NCBI RefSeq assembly: GCF_002277895.1
Contig: NZ_CP022999.1
Location: forward strand, 372,001-436,000
Length of the DNA stretch: 64,000 bases
Origin: Rhizobium sp. 11515TR
GTDB lineage: Bacteria > Pseudomonadota > Alphaproteobacteria > Rhizobiales > Rhizobiaceae
Direction of reading: 5' to 3'
A program made the position numbers and the translations under genes. The notes beneath the pieces are model-generated. The model was not told the origin of the DNA. It saw only the letters and a program-made list of their open reading frames with translations, and did not search any database. Of this stretch, positions 38,381-46,836 are shown one piece after another. Every line of letters starts with the position of its first letter. The first letter of the stretch is position 1.

Positions 38381-39403
38381 ATGACAATCGACTCGACAGG
38401 GTACCAACCCAAACCGCATGAGCTCCAAACAGGCTGGCTCGCGGATATCGCCGGCAGAACCCCGGCGGCCTATTTCGGTATGGTACTCGGCCTTGCAGGG
38501 CTTGGAAATGCCTGGCGCGCAGCCGAACAGACCTGGCATGTCGGGGTCGGCGCATCGGAGTATATTCTCGCGCTCGCCGTGGCCGTTTGGGCGATCCTAG
38601 TCCTGCTGTTCCTGGTGAAGGCTTCGTTGGCCCGGGACAAGCTCGCTGCCGAGGTTGACCACCCCGTGCAATGCTGCTTCGTCGGCCTAATCGGAGTGGC
38701 GACGATGCTAGTCGCAGGGGCGGTCGAGCCCTATTCTTACGCAGCTGCCGTCGCGCTGTTCATCGTCGGTTTTGCGTTCACGAGCATCTTTGCGGTTTGG
38801 CGCACAGGCGGCCTCTGGCATGGCGAGCGCGATCAGGCGACAACGACGGCTGTCTTGTATCTGCCGACAGTCGCCGGAAGCTTCGTCACCGCCACCATCG
38901 CTTCCTCCCTCGGACATCAGGACTGGGGTCAGTTGGCCTTCGGCGCGGGTATTTTCTCGTGGCTCGCGATCGAGTCCGTCCTGCTTCACCGCCTGCTGAC
39001 CGGACCTATGATGCTTCCTGCGCTTCGTCCGACGCTCGGCGTGCAGCTTGCTCCCGCGCCCGTCGGCGCGGTCGCTTACATAGCGGTCAGCGGCGGCGCG
39101 CCCGACGTCTTTGCCCACGCGCTAATCGGCTACGGTCTTCTCCAACTGGTGGTCCTTCTGCGTCTTTCGCGATGGCTACGAGAAGCCGGAGCCGTCATGG
39201 GCTTCTGGGCCTTTAGCTTCGGTGCGACCTCCATCGCGACGGCCCCAATCAGGCTTCTCGGTCACGGTGATACCGCGGCGATCTCGCTAATCGCACCGGT
39301 CGCCTTTGCTCTCGCCAATGTCTTTGTCCTTGGGCTGGTCATCATGACGCTCTGGCTGCTGCTATCCGGCAGGATGTACGGGCGGCCTTCCCCAGCCAGG
39401 TAG
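38381..39403 (+). CDS. TDT-family (TehA/SLAC1-like) membrane transporter
   Basis: A 340-residue membrane protein started at the ATG at 38381. It has about ten helices and begins TPAAYFGMVLGLAGLGNAWR, the signature opening of tellurite-resistance/dicarboxylate (TDT) channels such as TehA. These conduct anions; the TehA name reflects resistance on overexpression, not a proven tellurite role. The gene is 76 bases after the aldo/keto reductase. Confidence 0.85.
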   Translation: MTIDSTGYQPKPHELQTGWLADIAGRTPAAYFGMVLGLAGLGNAWRAAEQTWHVGVGASEYILALAVAVWAILVLLFLVKASLARDKLAAEVDHPVQCCFVGLIGVATMLVAGAVEPYSYAAAVALFIVGFAFTSIFAVWRTGGLWHGERDQATTTAVLYLPTVAGSFVTATIASSLGHQDWGQLAFGAGIFSWLAIESVLLHRLLTGPMMLPALRPTLGVQLAPAPVGAVAYIAVSGGAPDVFAHALIGYGLLQLVVLLRLSRWLREAGAVMGFWAFSFGATSIATAPIRLLGHGDTAAISLIAPVAFALANVFVLGLVIMTLWLLLSGRMYGRPSPAR

Positions 39404-39555
39404 GCGTCGACGTCCCGCTGACGGCGGACATGTGCCGTCTGACCGATACATTTTAGTGCATTCCACTGTGGCCAATACTCGATCTTACAAGAACCGACGC
39501 AGGTGAGCTGCGACAAAGGCCGGCAGCACATCGCAACCATACCCGGGAACAAGCT

Positions 39556-40599
39556 ATGCCCGAAACTCAAGAATCCTACCTCGCGGTCCAGGCCGTTGCG
39601 CCCGGCAAGCTCGAACTCGCCAGGAAGCCGCTTCAAGCTCCGGGGCCAGGCTATGTCCGCATCAAGATCGAAGCTTGCGGGGTCTGCCATTCGGACGCCG
39701 CCACCATCGAAGGCGCTTTCACGATCGTCTGGCCCCGTGTCCCTGGCCACGAAGTAGTCGGAAAAATCGACCTGCTCGGGGAAGGTGTCGAGGGATGGAG
39801 TGTCGGCCAGCGCGTCGGCGTGGGCTTCCTCGCGGGTAGCTGCGGACATTGCACACAGTGCCGTTCCGGCCATCTCGTAAACTGCACAAACCAGGAATTC
39901 ACAGGAGTTCATCACGACGGCGGCTACGCGGAATCTATGATCGCCAAAGCGTCGGGTCTGATGTCCATCCCCGACGACCTCACCAACGTTGAAGCCGCTC
40001 CGCTCCTATGCGCCGGCTTGACTACATTCAGCGCCCTCAGGAACTCTGGCGCGAAAGCCGGAGATCTCGTCGCCATCGTCGGGATCGGCGGGCTCGGTCA
40101 TCTCGCAGTGCAGTATGCCCGCAGCATGGGATACGAGGTCGCAGCGATCGGCCGAGGGTTGGCTGTGGGAGAACTCGCGAAGAAGCTCGGAGCTCACCAC
40201 TACATTGACAGTACAGCCGATCACGTCGATGAAGCGCTGCAAAGGCTTGGAGGTGCTGATCTCGTGCTCGCCACCGCCTCGGGCGGCAAAGGCGTTTCTG
40301 ATACGATTAAGGGCCTCAAGCCACGAGGCAAAACGATCGTTCTCGGCGCGACCGCCGAACCGATCGAGCTTGTATCGGGCGAGCTCTTTTTCAAGGAGAG
40401 GTCGGTGGCCGGAGCGTTGACTGGGGACCCAGCTACCGGGGACACGACGTTGCGTTTCAGCTCTCTTTTCGGGATATCCGCCATGATCGAAGAGTTTCCG
40501 CTCGAGCGGGCAATCGACGCCTATGACAAGATGATGCACGGCAAGCCGCGGTTCCGGATAGTCCTGACCATGGGGTCCTCGGCGCTCCGAGAAGCGTGA
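39556..40599 (+). CDS. Zinc-dependent alcohol dehydrogenase
   Basis: A 347-residue medium-chain dehydrogenase. Catalytic zinc ligands are in CGVCHSD and GHEVVGKID; the structural zinc site is CGHCTQCRSGHLVNC; and the NAD(H) motif is VGIGGLGHLAVQYARSMG. It is closest in pattern to the AdhP/ADH1-type and cinnamyl-alcohol-dehydrogenase-like groups. Its stop overlaps the GTG start of the redoxin-like gene, so they are co-translated. Confidence 0.92.
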   Translation: MPETQESYLAVQAVAPGKLELARKPLQAPGPGYVRIKIEACGVCHSDAATIEGAFTIVWPRVPGHEVVGKIDLLGEGVEGWSVGQRVGVGFLAGSCGHCTQCRSGHLVNCTNQEFTGVHHDGGYAESMIAKASGLMSIPDDLTNVEAAPLLCAGLTTFSALRNSGAKAGDLVAIVGIGGLGHLAVQYARSMGYEVAAIGRGLAVGELAKKLGAHHYIDSTADHVDEALQRLGGADLVLATASGGKGVSDTIKGLKPRGKTIVLGATAEPIELVSGELFFKERSVAGALTGDPATGDTTLRFSSLFGISAMIEEFPLERAIDAYDKMMHGKPRFRIVLTMGSSALREA

Positions 40600-41192
40600 C
40601 GGGGAGCGTGACTAAAACGAATCCGGCCGCCATTGCCCGGTACGAAAATGTTGCTGCTCTGGGTCTTGGAGACCAATGGCAGTCGCCGCCGATATGTGCC
40701 CCCGAGACCAGAGTACCTGTGGGAGAATATGCTCCCGCGTTCGTACTCCCTCGCTGTGACCGGGGATACCTTGGCCTCGCGGAGTTGATCGGAAGACCTT
40801 CGGTCATACACTTCTATTCCGGAACGGGCGCTTCATGGTTCGAACAAAGCGCATGCCTCAACGCGCTCGCACCGACACTCGGCGTGCTTGGTGTGGCGCT
40901 GGTCGGCATAATTTGTGCCCAGCAAGCGGTGGTCGCGGACCATTGCAAAGTTACCTTGACGGATTTCCCCGTATTGTCGGACTGGGAGCCAAGGGGTCTT
41001 GTTTCACGCCTCTACGGCTTCAACCTCAATCGAGCAGCGCCAAACCTAGCGTCAACTTATTTAATAGACGGCCACGGTGTCGTCAGGTGGATCAGATACG
41101 GTGTGGAAGCCGCGGACGTGGATTCTGCTACGATAATTGCCGCAGCCAGGTCGCATCTCTCTCGCCAGAAACCCTTAGGCCCGACTGACTGA
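40596..41192 (+). CDS. Redoxin (AhpC/TSA-like) protein lacking the peroxidatic Cys
   Basis: A 198-residue thioredoxin-fold protein starting at a GTG that overlaps the alcohol dehydrogenase stop (GTGA); a second GTG lies 12 bases on. VGEYAPAFVLPRCDRGYLGLAEL and RPSVIHFYSGTGASWFEQSACLNAL match the peroxiredoxin opening, but the TPxC peroxidatic Cys is replaced (GASW), leaving only the Cys of the SAC motif. DGHGVVRWIRYG is the typical C-terminal strand pair. It probably is not a standard peroxidase. Its tight coupling to the dehydrogenase suggests a redox role with that enzyme. Confidence 0.75.
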   Translation: MTGSVTKTNPAAIARYENVAALGLGDQWQSPPICAPETRVPVGEYAPAFVLPRCDRGYLGLAELIGRPSVIHFYSGTGASWFEQSACLNALAPTLGVLGVALVGIICAQQAVVADHCKVTLTDFPVLSDWEPRGLVSRLYGFNLNRAAPNLASTYLIDGHGVVRWIRYGVEAADVDSATIIAAARSHLSRQKPLGPTD

Positions 41193-41563
41193 TCCGACTA
41201 ACTATGGAGTACTTCGCTCCGGCGGTTCAAGGATTACGAAATCGACATCGGGCAGCGTCGGTTGGCCGTACGGTAAGACCCTGCATTGGCCGGGACGACG
41301 ACGGAATTGGTGGGTACCGCCCACGACTTTGGCGAAACGATCTCCATCTTTTCCATCGCGACGTCGTCTGGGATCAAGTAAGCCGAGACGCCTCGCTTGT
41401 AGACCTTCCTCCTCTATTGCTTTATCCGGGAGCCTCTATGTGGCTGGGCCATCCTCTGATGGGTCGTTGACTGCGATCGAGCCCAAGCGAGCTCACTCGC
41501 GAGTGACCACCTCAGAAAAGTGAATGATTCTGGGCATTTGCAGCATGTCGGTGAGAAAACACT
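41193..41563. other. Non-coding stretch with a possible winged-helix remnant
   Basis: At 41208-41276 (plus) a short frame reads LRRFKDYEIDIGQRRLAVR and then stops. It resembles the first strand of the two winged-helix regulators in this window (FxxFELDxxxRKL), so it may be a decayed third copy. The rest shows no convincing gene. Confidence 0.25.
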
Positions 41564-41604
41564 GACCCGTCGGTGTGGGGCACATTGCCCCACACCGACG
41601 GGTC
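41564..41604 (-). terminator. 19-bp perfect hairpin terminator
   Basis: Perfect 19-bp arms at 41564-41582 and 41586-41604 with loop CAT. On the minus strand it starts 3 bases after the stop of the Tat protein gene and is followed by TGTTTTCTC, a good intrinsic terminator. Confidence 0.85.
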
Positions 41605-41607
41605 CGT

Positions 41608-42408
41608 TCAGGCACCCTTGGCGTAGGTAAACCGAGCGTCCTGCAACTCAGCGAGATATGCGACGACACTGGGCACGAGAATTACGCCGTGGATTAGGTT
41701 ATTCGTCAGATCGGCTGCCACCGCATCCGCCGGCAACCGCGAATTGCTTTCCCGAGAAGCAATCCCACGAGCAATCGCGTGGATGGAATCGTGGCACGCC
41801 ACGAATACAGCCCCACGCTTCTGGAGCGATAGGATATTGTTGTTGGCAGGGCCGTAGAAGCCGTCAACATCCTGGTGATCGTCCATGGCCGTCGCGCCTG
41901 CCTTTTCGACAATGAAATCGTTTCGCCTGCTTTTGGCACCCGCGATCTCAGCCAGATCGTATTTGTCCCACATGCTTTGATTGAACAGAGTGTGATGAGC
42001 GGATCCGTGCACGGCCGCGACGGCAAGAAAGTCCTTGTTTCCGTGAGCGAACACCTGCCCGTTCACCGACTCTCTCATGAGGTTCAGCCAGGCAGCGGAG
42101 ATGTCTGATGCCTCCCACATCTGCCGCGGCCCGCCGTCGTAAGCAAGGAGCTCGACGGATGCCTCATGATCCCACAGATCTTTGCGATCAGCCATGAAAG
42201 GGACGGAGGTGAAATCGCGGCGGCGGGGTACATTGGCCAGTCGCTCCGAGAGGTTTTGGAGCTTCCGGCCCCCGTCGGATGCGACCGGCGGGGGATTCTT
42301 CTCCTTTGCGGACAGCGTAGACGTTCCGATCGACGCGACGGCTACTGCGGAAGCGCCTAGCGCGCCTAGCGCCAACCGACGGGTGGTGGGTTTTTCGAGA
42401 CCAAACAT
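41608..42408 (-). CDS. Tat-signal protein of unknown function
   Basis: A 266-residue protein with a twin-arginine-type leader (TTRRLALGALGASAVAVASIG). The mature part is rich in His and aromatic residues (VHGSAHHTLFNQSMWDKYDL) and ends with LIHGVILVPSVVAYLAELQDARFTYAKGA, resembling periplasmic DsrE-like or transcriptional-initiation-protein-Tat annotations. I cannot assign a function. GGAGAG precedes the ATG. It starts 14 bases after the beta-lactamase-like/DUF302 gene on the same strand, so the two form an operon ending at the hairpin at 41564. Confidence 0.7.
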   Translation of the reverse strand: MFGLEKPTTRRLALGALGASAVAVASIGTSTLSAKEKNPPPVASDGGRKLQNLSERLANVPRRRDFTSVPFMADRKDLWDHEASVELLAYDGGPRQMWEASDISAAWLNLMRESVNGQVFAHGNKDFLAVAAVHGSAHHTLFNQSMWDKYDLAEIAGAKSRRNDFIVEKAGATAMDDHQDVDGFYGPANNNILSLQKRGAVFVACHDSIHAIARGIASRESNSRLPADAVAADLTNNLIHGVILVPSVVAYLAELQDARFTYAKGA

Positions 42409-42422
42409 TGCGATCTCTCCAC

Positions 42423-44030
42423 TCAGTAGCTGTAGACGTTGGCGGCTCGGCCGACCACGCCCTCGAGGAACTTCGTCATTGTTGCGACCGTTGCCTGATC
42501 TTTGATTCGGTAACCGTCGACCAGTGTGGCGACATTCGGATAACCAACCCAGGTCCGCCCGTACTCATCTTCCCAGACAAGAACGCGAAGCGGCAGATCA
42601 ATCCCGATCGACTGGTCCTCCTGCATCAGCTTGGTGCCGATCTTGGGATTGCCGAATACAAGGACCGTCGTCGGACGTAGCTTGTCCCCGACGGATGTCG
42701 CGTTCTCCGCATGGTCGAACGTCGCGAACAAAGGAATCTTCTTTGCCGCCAGATCGTCCTTGATCCGTGCAACTGTCTCCGCCGGGCCGAACTTGCTCTC
42801 CTGCGCGACGATGTTCTGAGGGTTCACCGCAGGACCAAGATCGGCTCGATACGCCGCCGCAATGTTGCGGGCGAGAGTGGTGAGATCAACACCTTCCTTG
42901 TCGGTGAGCAGCGTCACGCATACAAGTTCGTAGGAAGCGGTGAACCGGCTCAGATATGCACTGAAGCCCGGGGATTTCCCCTTCACTTCCATGAAGCCCG
43001 GATGCCTCGTGAACTCCCAACCCGCCATCGCAGGCACGACTGTACCGTTCGCGAGTTTGGTGGGGGTGTAGATGACTTCCCTGTCGGCGGCGTCTTTGAT
43101 CAGCACGGAGCCTGCCAGCGCAATGTCCCATTTGCTGATATCCTCGGCAGAGGACCAGATGTTGCCGAAGCCGAACAGGTTTTCCGGCATCTCGACAGGG
43201 ACGGGCACCAAGTGACGCTCGACTTCGCGGTAGCCCGTTGCGGGCTCGACTGGATTGATGAAATCGACGTCCGCCTTGAAATGCGAATGCTGGTTGTCGT
43301 GCGCGGGCATCGTGTCCGGCCTGTCGGTCCGGGCTCTCGATTTCATGTCTCCCGCAAACATCGTGCTCGTCAGTCCGGAGGCGTCGATCTGATACTTCCA
43401 GATGAAATCATGATAGGACATGCCACTGGCGCGCTCGATTACCATGGCGAGCAGTGTATAGTTTGTAGCGCTCTGGTCGACCTTCGTGCCGCTTTCGAAC
43501 TGCAGCGGCTTATCGCCAACTAGGGCAACTAGGTCCTTGGACGAGTACTGTTTGCTGTCGTCGAGTTTCTCCCGGTAATCTGGAATACCCGAGCTGTGCT
43601 GAAGCAATTCAAGGACCGTGATGGCCTTCCAGCTCGAAGGGAGGTTATCGACGTACTTCGAGATCATGTCGTCCAGTTTGAGCTTGCCCTGCTCTTTGAG
43701 CTGCATAACGGCCACCGCGGTGAAAGCCTGGGTGATCGGCCCGATATTCCACATCGTCTTCGTGGACGCGAGTTCATCTCTGTCGATGCTTGTTTTGCCG
43801 TAGCCGCTCGAGCGCGGGATATAGGGGGCTTGAACGATCGCCAACGTCAAGCCCGGCAACTGGTTCTTCTCGATGAAGTCGGCGATCATCTGATCGATAT
43901 AGACGCCATAGCTTTTCTGCACGGGGTTACCTCTGACGATCGGTTCGTTTGCTCCGGGAATGGTATCGGCTAAGGCCGTTCCGCTCATCAGCGCGGCGAT
44001 ACCAAGAGCCAAGAGAAATCTGGCCTTCAT
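42423..44030 (-). CDS. Degenerate serine-beta-lactamase-like domain fused to DUF302
   Basis: A 535-residue secreted protein (signal peptide 1-21, ending ALA). Residues about 40-390 have the class C beta-lactamase/DD-peptidase fold, but the SxxK motif region reads NIGPITQAFTA, with Pro and Gln in place of Ser and Lys. The YxN region reads SATNY. The catalytic machinery is therefore lost. Residues about 400-535 form a DUF302 domain (FDHAENATSVGDKLRPTTVLVFGNPKIG, then LPLRVLVWEDEYG). DUF302 is a small ligand-binding-type domain of unknown role. The fusion is probably a periplasmic binding or scaffold protein. Confidence 0.85.
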   Translation of the reverse strand: MKARFLLALGIAALMSGTALADTIPGANEPIVRGNPVQKSYGVYIDQMIADFIEKNQLPGLTLAIVQAPYIPRSSGYGKTSIDRDELASTKTMWNIGPITQAFTAVAVMQLKEQGKLKLDDMISKYVDNLPSSWKAITVLELLQHSSGIPDYREKLDDSKQYSSKDLVALVGDKPLQFESGTKVDQSATNYTLLAMVIERASGMSYHDFIWKYQIDASGLTSTMFAGDMKSRARTDRPDTMPAHDNQHSHFKADVDFINPVEPATGYREVERHLVPVPVEMPENLFGFGNIWSSAEDISKWDIALAGSVLIKDAADREVIYTPTKLANGTVVPAMAGWEFTRHPGFMEVKGKSPGFSAYLSRFTASYELVCVTLLTDKEGVDLTTLARNIAAAYRADLGPAVNPQNIVAQESKFGPAETVARIKDDLAAKKIPLFATFDHAENATSVGDKLRPTTVLVFGNPKIGTKLMQEDQSIGIDLPLRVLVWEDEYGRTWVGYPNVATLVDGYRIKDQATVATMTKFLEGVVGRAANVYSY

Positions 44031-44391
44031 AAATGTTTCCTTTCGTTTCGGTGAAACTGAGCAGGCGGTTCTCGCGTCGCTTGTAGGAGCGAGGTTGTAA
44101 CGCCGTTAATTCGGCGGCCTGACAAAGGAGAAATGGCGCAGGAGCCCTTGGTGATATTGTATTATCCGGCTTTGGCACGTCGCCGATCACCAACGACGCA
44201 ATCTAGCCCAGGGCCGCTGGCTGATCATCCAATCGATAATCACTTTTCCCCGGATGGTTTGTTCTCGGCGATGATCAGTGCTTACCGAAGTCGATGTGCC
44301 AATACAGAGAACATAGAGGGAGAAAGCTTGCACCAATGTCGAGGTTGATGACGTCCTCAGGATTGCCAAGCCGATCGAGTTGTAGAGTAAG
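44031..44391. other. Intergenic region upstream of the beta-lactamase-like gene
   Basis: No gene found. The first part must hold the promoter of the minus-strand operon. Base composition becomes more AT-rich towards the tRNA-like element and the island that follows. Confidence 0.3.
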
Positions 44392-44414
44392 GCCACCGGC
44401 GAGACGCCGGTGGC
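44392..44414 (-). terminator. Hairpin downstream of the tRNA-like element
   Basis: A 9-bp perfect stem (44392-44400 with 44406-44414, loop GAGAC on plus). It lies just past the 3' end of the minus-strand tRNA-like element and could terminate it. The T run is weak. Confidence 0.5.
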
Positions 44415-44436
44415 TTCGCTACTGCAACGAAAGCAG

Positions 44437-44528
44437 TACGGCGACAGGATTCGAACCTGCGCGAGCCCCAAAGCCCGGAGCGGGCCCCGCAGGACAGCCG
44501 CTCGCGATAAGCCACTCCGCCACGCCTC
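44437..44528 (-). tRNA. tRNA-like element with long variable arm, probably degenerate
   Basis: On the minus strand a perfect T-arm (GCAGG, loop TTCGAAT, CCTGT; 44444-44460) is preceded by a 6-bp long-variable-arm hairpin (44462-44477) and a D-arm-like GCG/CGC stem behind GGCGGAGTGGC, the layout of class II (Ser/Leu/Sec) tRNAs. The acceptor pairs only four bases (GGCG with CGCC), and the middle arm (GAGCGG with CCGCTC) encloses 14 bases instead of a 7-base anticodon loop. No clear anticodon results. It may be a decayed tRNA or an attachment-site remnant. Defence genes begin about 290 bases beyond it. Confidence 0.4.
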
Positions 44529-44818
44529 GTTTAAGATACCATACCGATACCGCCATCTGAACCCAGCCTGTTCGTTTGTGTCGAGATTTCACTCAACTTT
44601 GTGTTTCATCGCGACCCTACCCGGATATCGACATCGAAAATTCGTCAATCGGTCTTACGCTGCGGCAGTTGCCGTTCCTTCGAACAGCAGCGCCGCGGCG
44701 ACTGAATACGCCTTCAAGACGCCTCAGGCATTAGAGCCGAAAAATGTCGGGGTCGTTCGAGAAACCGCTCATAAACGCTTTTTTGATGTACTCTGCCCAC
44801 TAGATCAAGGACGATACT

Positions 44819-45568
44819 ATGGCAGACACATCGATCGAATGGACCGACGCTACGTGGAACCCGGTGGCAGGCTGCACTATCATGAGTGCTGGTTGCACAA
44901 ATTGCTACGCCATGAGAATGGCGGCTCGGCTTGATGCCATGGGTTTGGACAAGTATCGCGGGCTGACGCGCAAAAGCGGCGGTCGCGCGAAATGGACCGG
45001 AGATATTCGGATCGACGAGGCGGCACTCAGCATTCCCGAAACCTGGGCGAAGCCTCGGAACGTTTTCGTCAACTCCATGTCCGACCTGTTCCATCCAAAC
45101 GTACCAACTGACTTCGTTCGGAAAGTCTGGGATGTCATGGCGCGAACCGAGCGACACACATATCAAATCCTGACCAAAAGACCTGATCTCATGAAAGAAA
45201 TCCTGTGCGATGATTTCCGGACGCTGCCCAATGTTTGGCTCGGTACGAGCGTGGAAGACGACCGCGTGCTACACCGTCTCGATGACCTTAGATCGATACA
45301 GGCAGCCGTTCGTTTCGTCTCGTTCGAACCTCTTATTGGTTCCGTAGCGCGCGGCTCGCTAACAGGCATTCAGTGGGCAATAGTTGGTGGCGAGTCTGGC
45401 CCAAATGCCCGACCGCTCGACCCCACTTGGGTCGACGAGATCTTTGATATGTGCAGTGACGCTGACGCGGCGTTCTTCTTCAAGCAGTGGGGTGGAAAAA
45501 ACAAGAAAGCGACCGGAAGAACATACCGTCACCAGACTTGGGATCAAATGCCGCGCTTGAGTATGTGA
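44819..45568 (+). CDS. DUF5131 (phage Gp37/Gp68 family) three-Cys protein
   Basis: A 249-residue protein beginning SIEWTDATWNPVAGC. Three cysteines (C19, C26, C29) give the Cx6Cx2C pattern of this radical-SAM-related family. Later motifs include NVWLGTSVEDDRVLHRLDDL and WAIVGGESGPNARPLDPTWV, diagnostic for DUF5131. Members are found in phages and next to TcmP, which here is encoded convergently with a 25-base overlap of the 3' ends. The biochemical role is not established to my knowledge; modification of a nucleic acid or protein is a guess. AAGGA lies about 10 bases before the ATG. Confidence 0.85.
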   Translation: MADTSIEWTDATWNPVAGCTIMSAGCTNCYAMRMAARLDAMGLDKYRGLTRKSGGRAKWTGDIRIDEAALSIPETWAKPRNVFVNSMSDLFHPNVPTDFVRKVWDVMARTERHTYQILTKRPDLMKEILCDDFRTLPNVWLGTSVEDDRVLHRLDDLRSIQAAVRFVSFEPLIGSVARGSLTGIQWAIVGGESGPNARPLDPTWVDEIFDMCSDADAAFFFKQWGGKNKKATGRTYRHQTWDQMPRLSM

Positions 45569-46476
45569 CCAGCAATCTCGGTCGCCAACCTGACGGCAGC
45601 CTTGTTGGGGTTTGCGATCGCGAAGAACAGGGATGCCATGGGAGCGCCATTTGGATGGTACAACCGCATCGGCTTTAGGACGCCACCCTTGAAAACAGAG
45701 AGAAGGCGGTCACGGACCCATTCTTCGATCCGATCGACGTCAAATGCTCGGCGTTCTTCAACAATCAATTCGCCGAAAATATCGAATTGACGTGCGTTCA
45801 GCTCATACCAATCCTGTCGCCATGTTGTGGTGCCGAAGACCCTGTTCAATATAGCAACCTTACCCGCGTCCAAGCGCTCTGGGTCTTTAGGCGCGTTGCG
45901 ATACAATCCCGATAGCGGGAAAAAATACCAACAGTCCAATGCCTCGGTCCTAGCTATAGCTTCCACAGTATCCCATGTGACTTCCATTCCGTAGGGATCA
46001 AGGAAAACTACACCTCTCTTTCGCTCGCTTTGCCAGTCGTACCTTCTGCATACGTGCTGCACGATCGTGTTGGCGTCACCATTTCGTACGCTCCCTCGGG
46101 CTTCAGGATACTCGCCAAGCACGGCCTTGAGGACTGCAGCGCGCTCAGGGTCTTTCTCGATAAGGAGGACGTGGTGAAAATTGGGGTTAGTTTCCAGAGC
46201 AATTCTCGCACTGCCGGGCGTGGAAACTTCGACGGTAGTCGCCTCTCCTTGCCCCATGAATGGCAAAACAGCTTTTGTCTCTGTCCGACTACCCGTTCCC
46301 GCGAACGCGTCGATGTAGATCCGAGCAAAACCTTTGTTCCGCAACGCAATCGAATAGGCGCTCAGGTACCGCCGGAGACAGTCAAGCTTTCTCTCTGTCT
46401 CAGAACTTCCAAAGAAATGTCGTTGGTCCAAACTGTCTTGCCTATCACTGAATCTGGCCACACCAATATATTGCAT
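45544..46476 (-). CDS. tcmP: Three-Cys-motif partner protein TcmP
   Basis: A 310-residue protein of the TcmP family. IYIDAFAGTGSRTETK resembles methyltransferase motif I, and RGVVFLDPYGMEVTWDTVEAIA resembles motif IV, so a Rossmann-type SAM-binding fold is likely. TcmP genes are named for co-occurrence with three-Cys (DUF5131) genes, as here. The 3' ends overlap by 25 bases, so the two transcripts are antisense at their tails. It diverges from the retron across 360 bases. Confidence 0.85.
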   Translation of the reverse strand: MQYIGVARFSDRQDSLDQRHFFGSSETERKLDCLRRYLSAYSIALRNKGFARIYIDAFAGTGSRTETKAVLPFMGQGEATTVEVSTPGSARIALETNPNFHHVLLIEKDPERAAVLKAVLGEYPEARGSVRNGDANTIVQHVCRRYDWQSERKRGVVFLDPYGMEVTWDTVEAIARTEALDCWYFFPLSGLYRNAPKDPERLDAGKVAILNRVFGTTTWRQDWYELNARQFDIFGELIVEERRAFDVDRIEEWVRDRLLSVFKGGVLKPMRLYHPNGAPMASLFFAIANPNKAAVRLATEIAGHILKRGI

Positions 46477-46556
46477 ATTGGAGATTGTTCTCTTTCAGTC
46501 AAGATTTTCGCGTCTCCATGCTGTGTTTAATACTTCGAAAATACTCGGAATCCTTG

Positions 46557-46778
46557 GTGCCGCGGCACAAACCCATGCGCACCTCTGACTCCTACCTGTG
46601 CGGAAACACTGCCGATAGCGTCGACTGTCACAGTGGGTACTCCAGAAACTCCTTGCCTGATCCACTCTTGGCCTTTCAGTATGCACGTGTAGTTTGGAGG
46701 CCCTATTGCAACCGTCCCTAAAATTACTATGGTCGTTGCGGGCGATGCGACTTCAAGGTTTGAGGCGCGAGTCGCGTC
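46557..46778 (+). ncRNA. Candidate retron msr-msd RNA
   Basis: The leader before the reverse transcriptase holds a run of potential hairpins: a 12-bp palindrome GTGCCGCGGCAC (46557-46568); ACTG/CAGT with a 3-base loop (46624-46634); a long arm pairing 46640-46650 with 46691-46699; GCAAC/GTTGC (46708-46712 with 46735-46739); and GATGCGAC with GTCGCGTC (46744-46751 with 46771-46778). GCGCACCTC at 46577-46585 could pair with GAGGCGC at 46762-46768 as a1/a2 arms, with one mismatch. Retron RNAs lie just upstream of the RT in the same direction. The exact ends and priming G are not determined. Confidence 0.45.
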
Positions 46779-46836
46779 TGCCAATTCGGAACCACTTGCT
46801 CCGTGTTTTCGCATCGCCCTCTTCAATCGGTCACCC

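Noticed and set aside
38381..39403. Assigning tellurite resistance
   Set aside because: Fold similarity to TehA does not establish tellurite transport, and no tehB or ter genes are present.
46729..46836. N-terminal extension of the reverse transcriptase
   Set aside because: It would translate the hairpin-rich leader expected to be the retron RNA; the ATG at 46837 gives a normal N-terminus.
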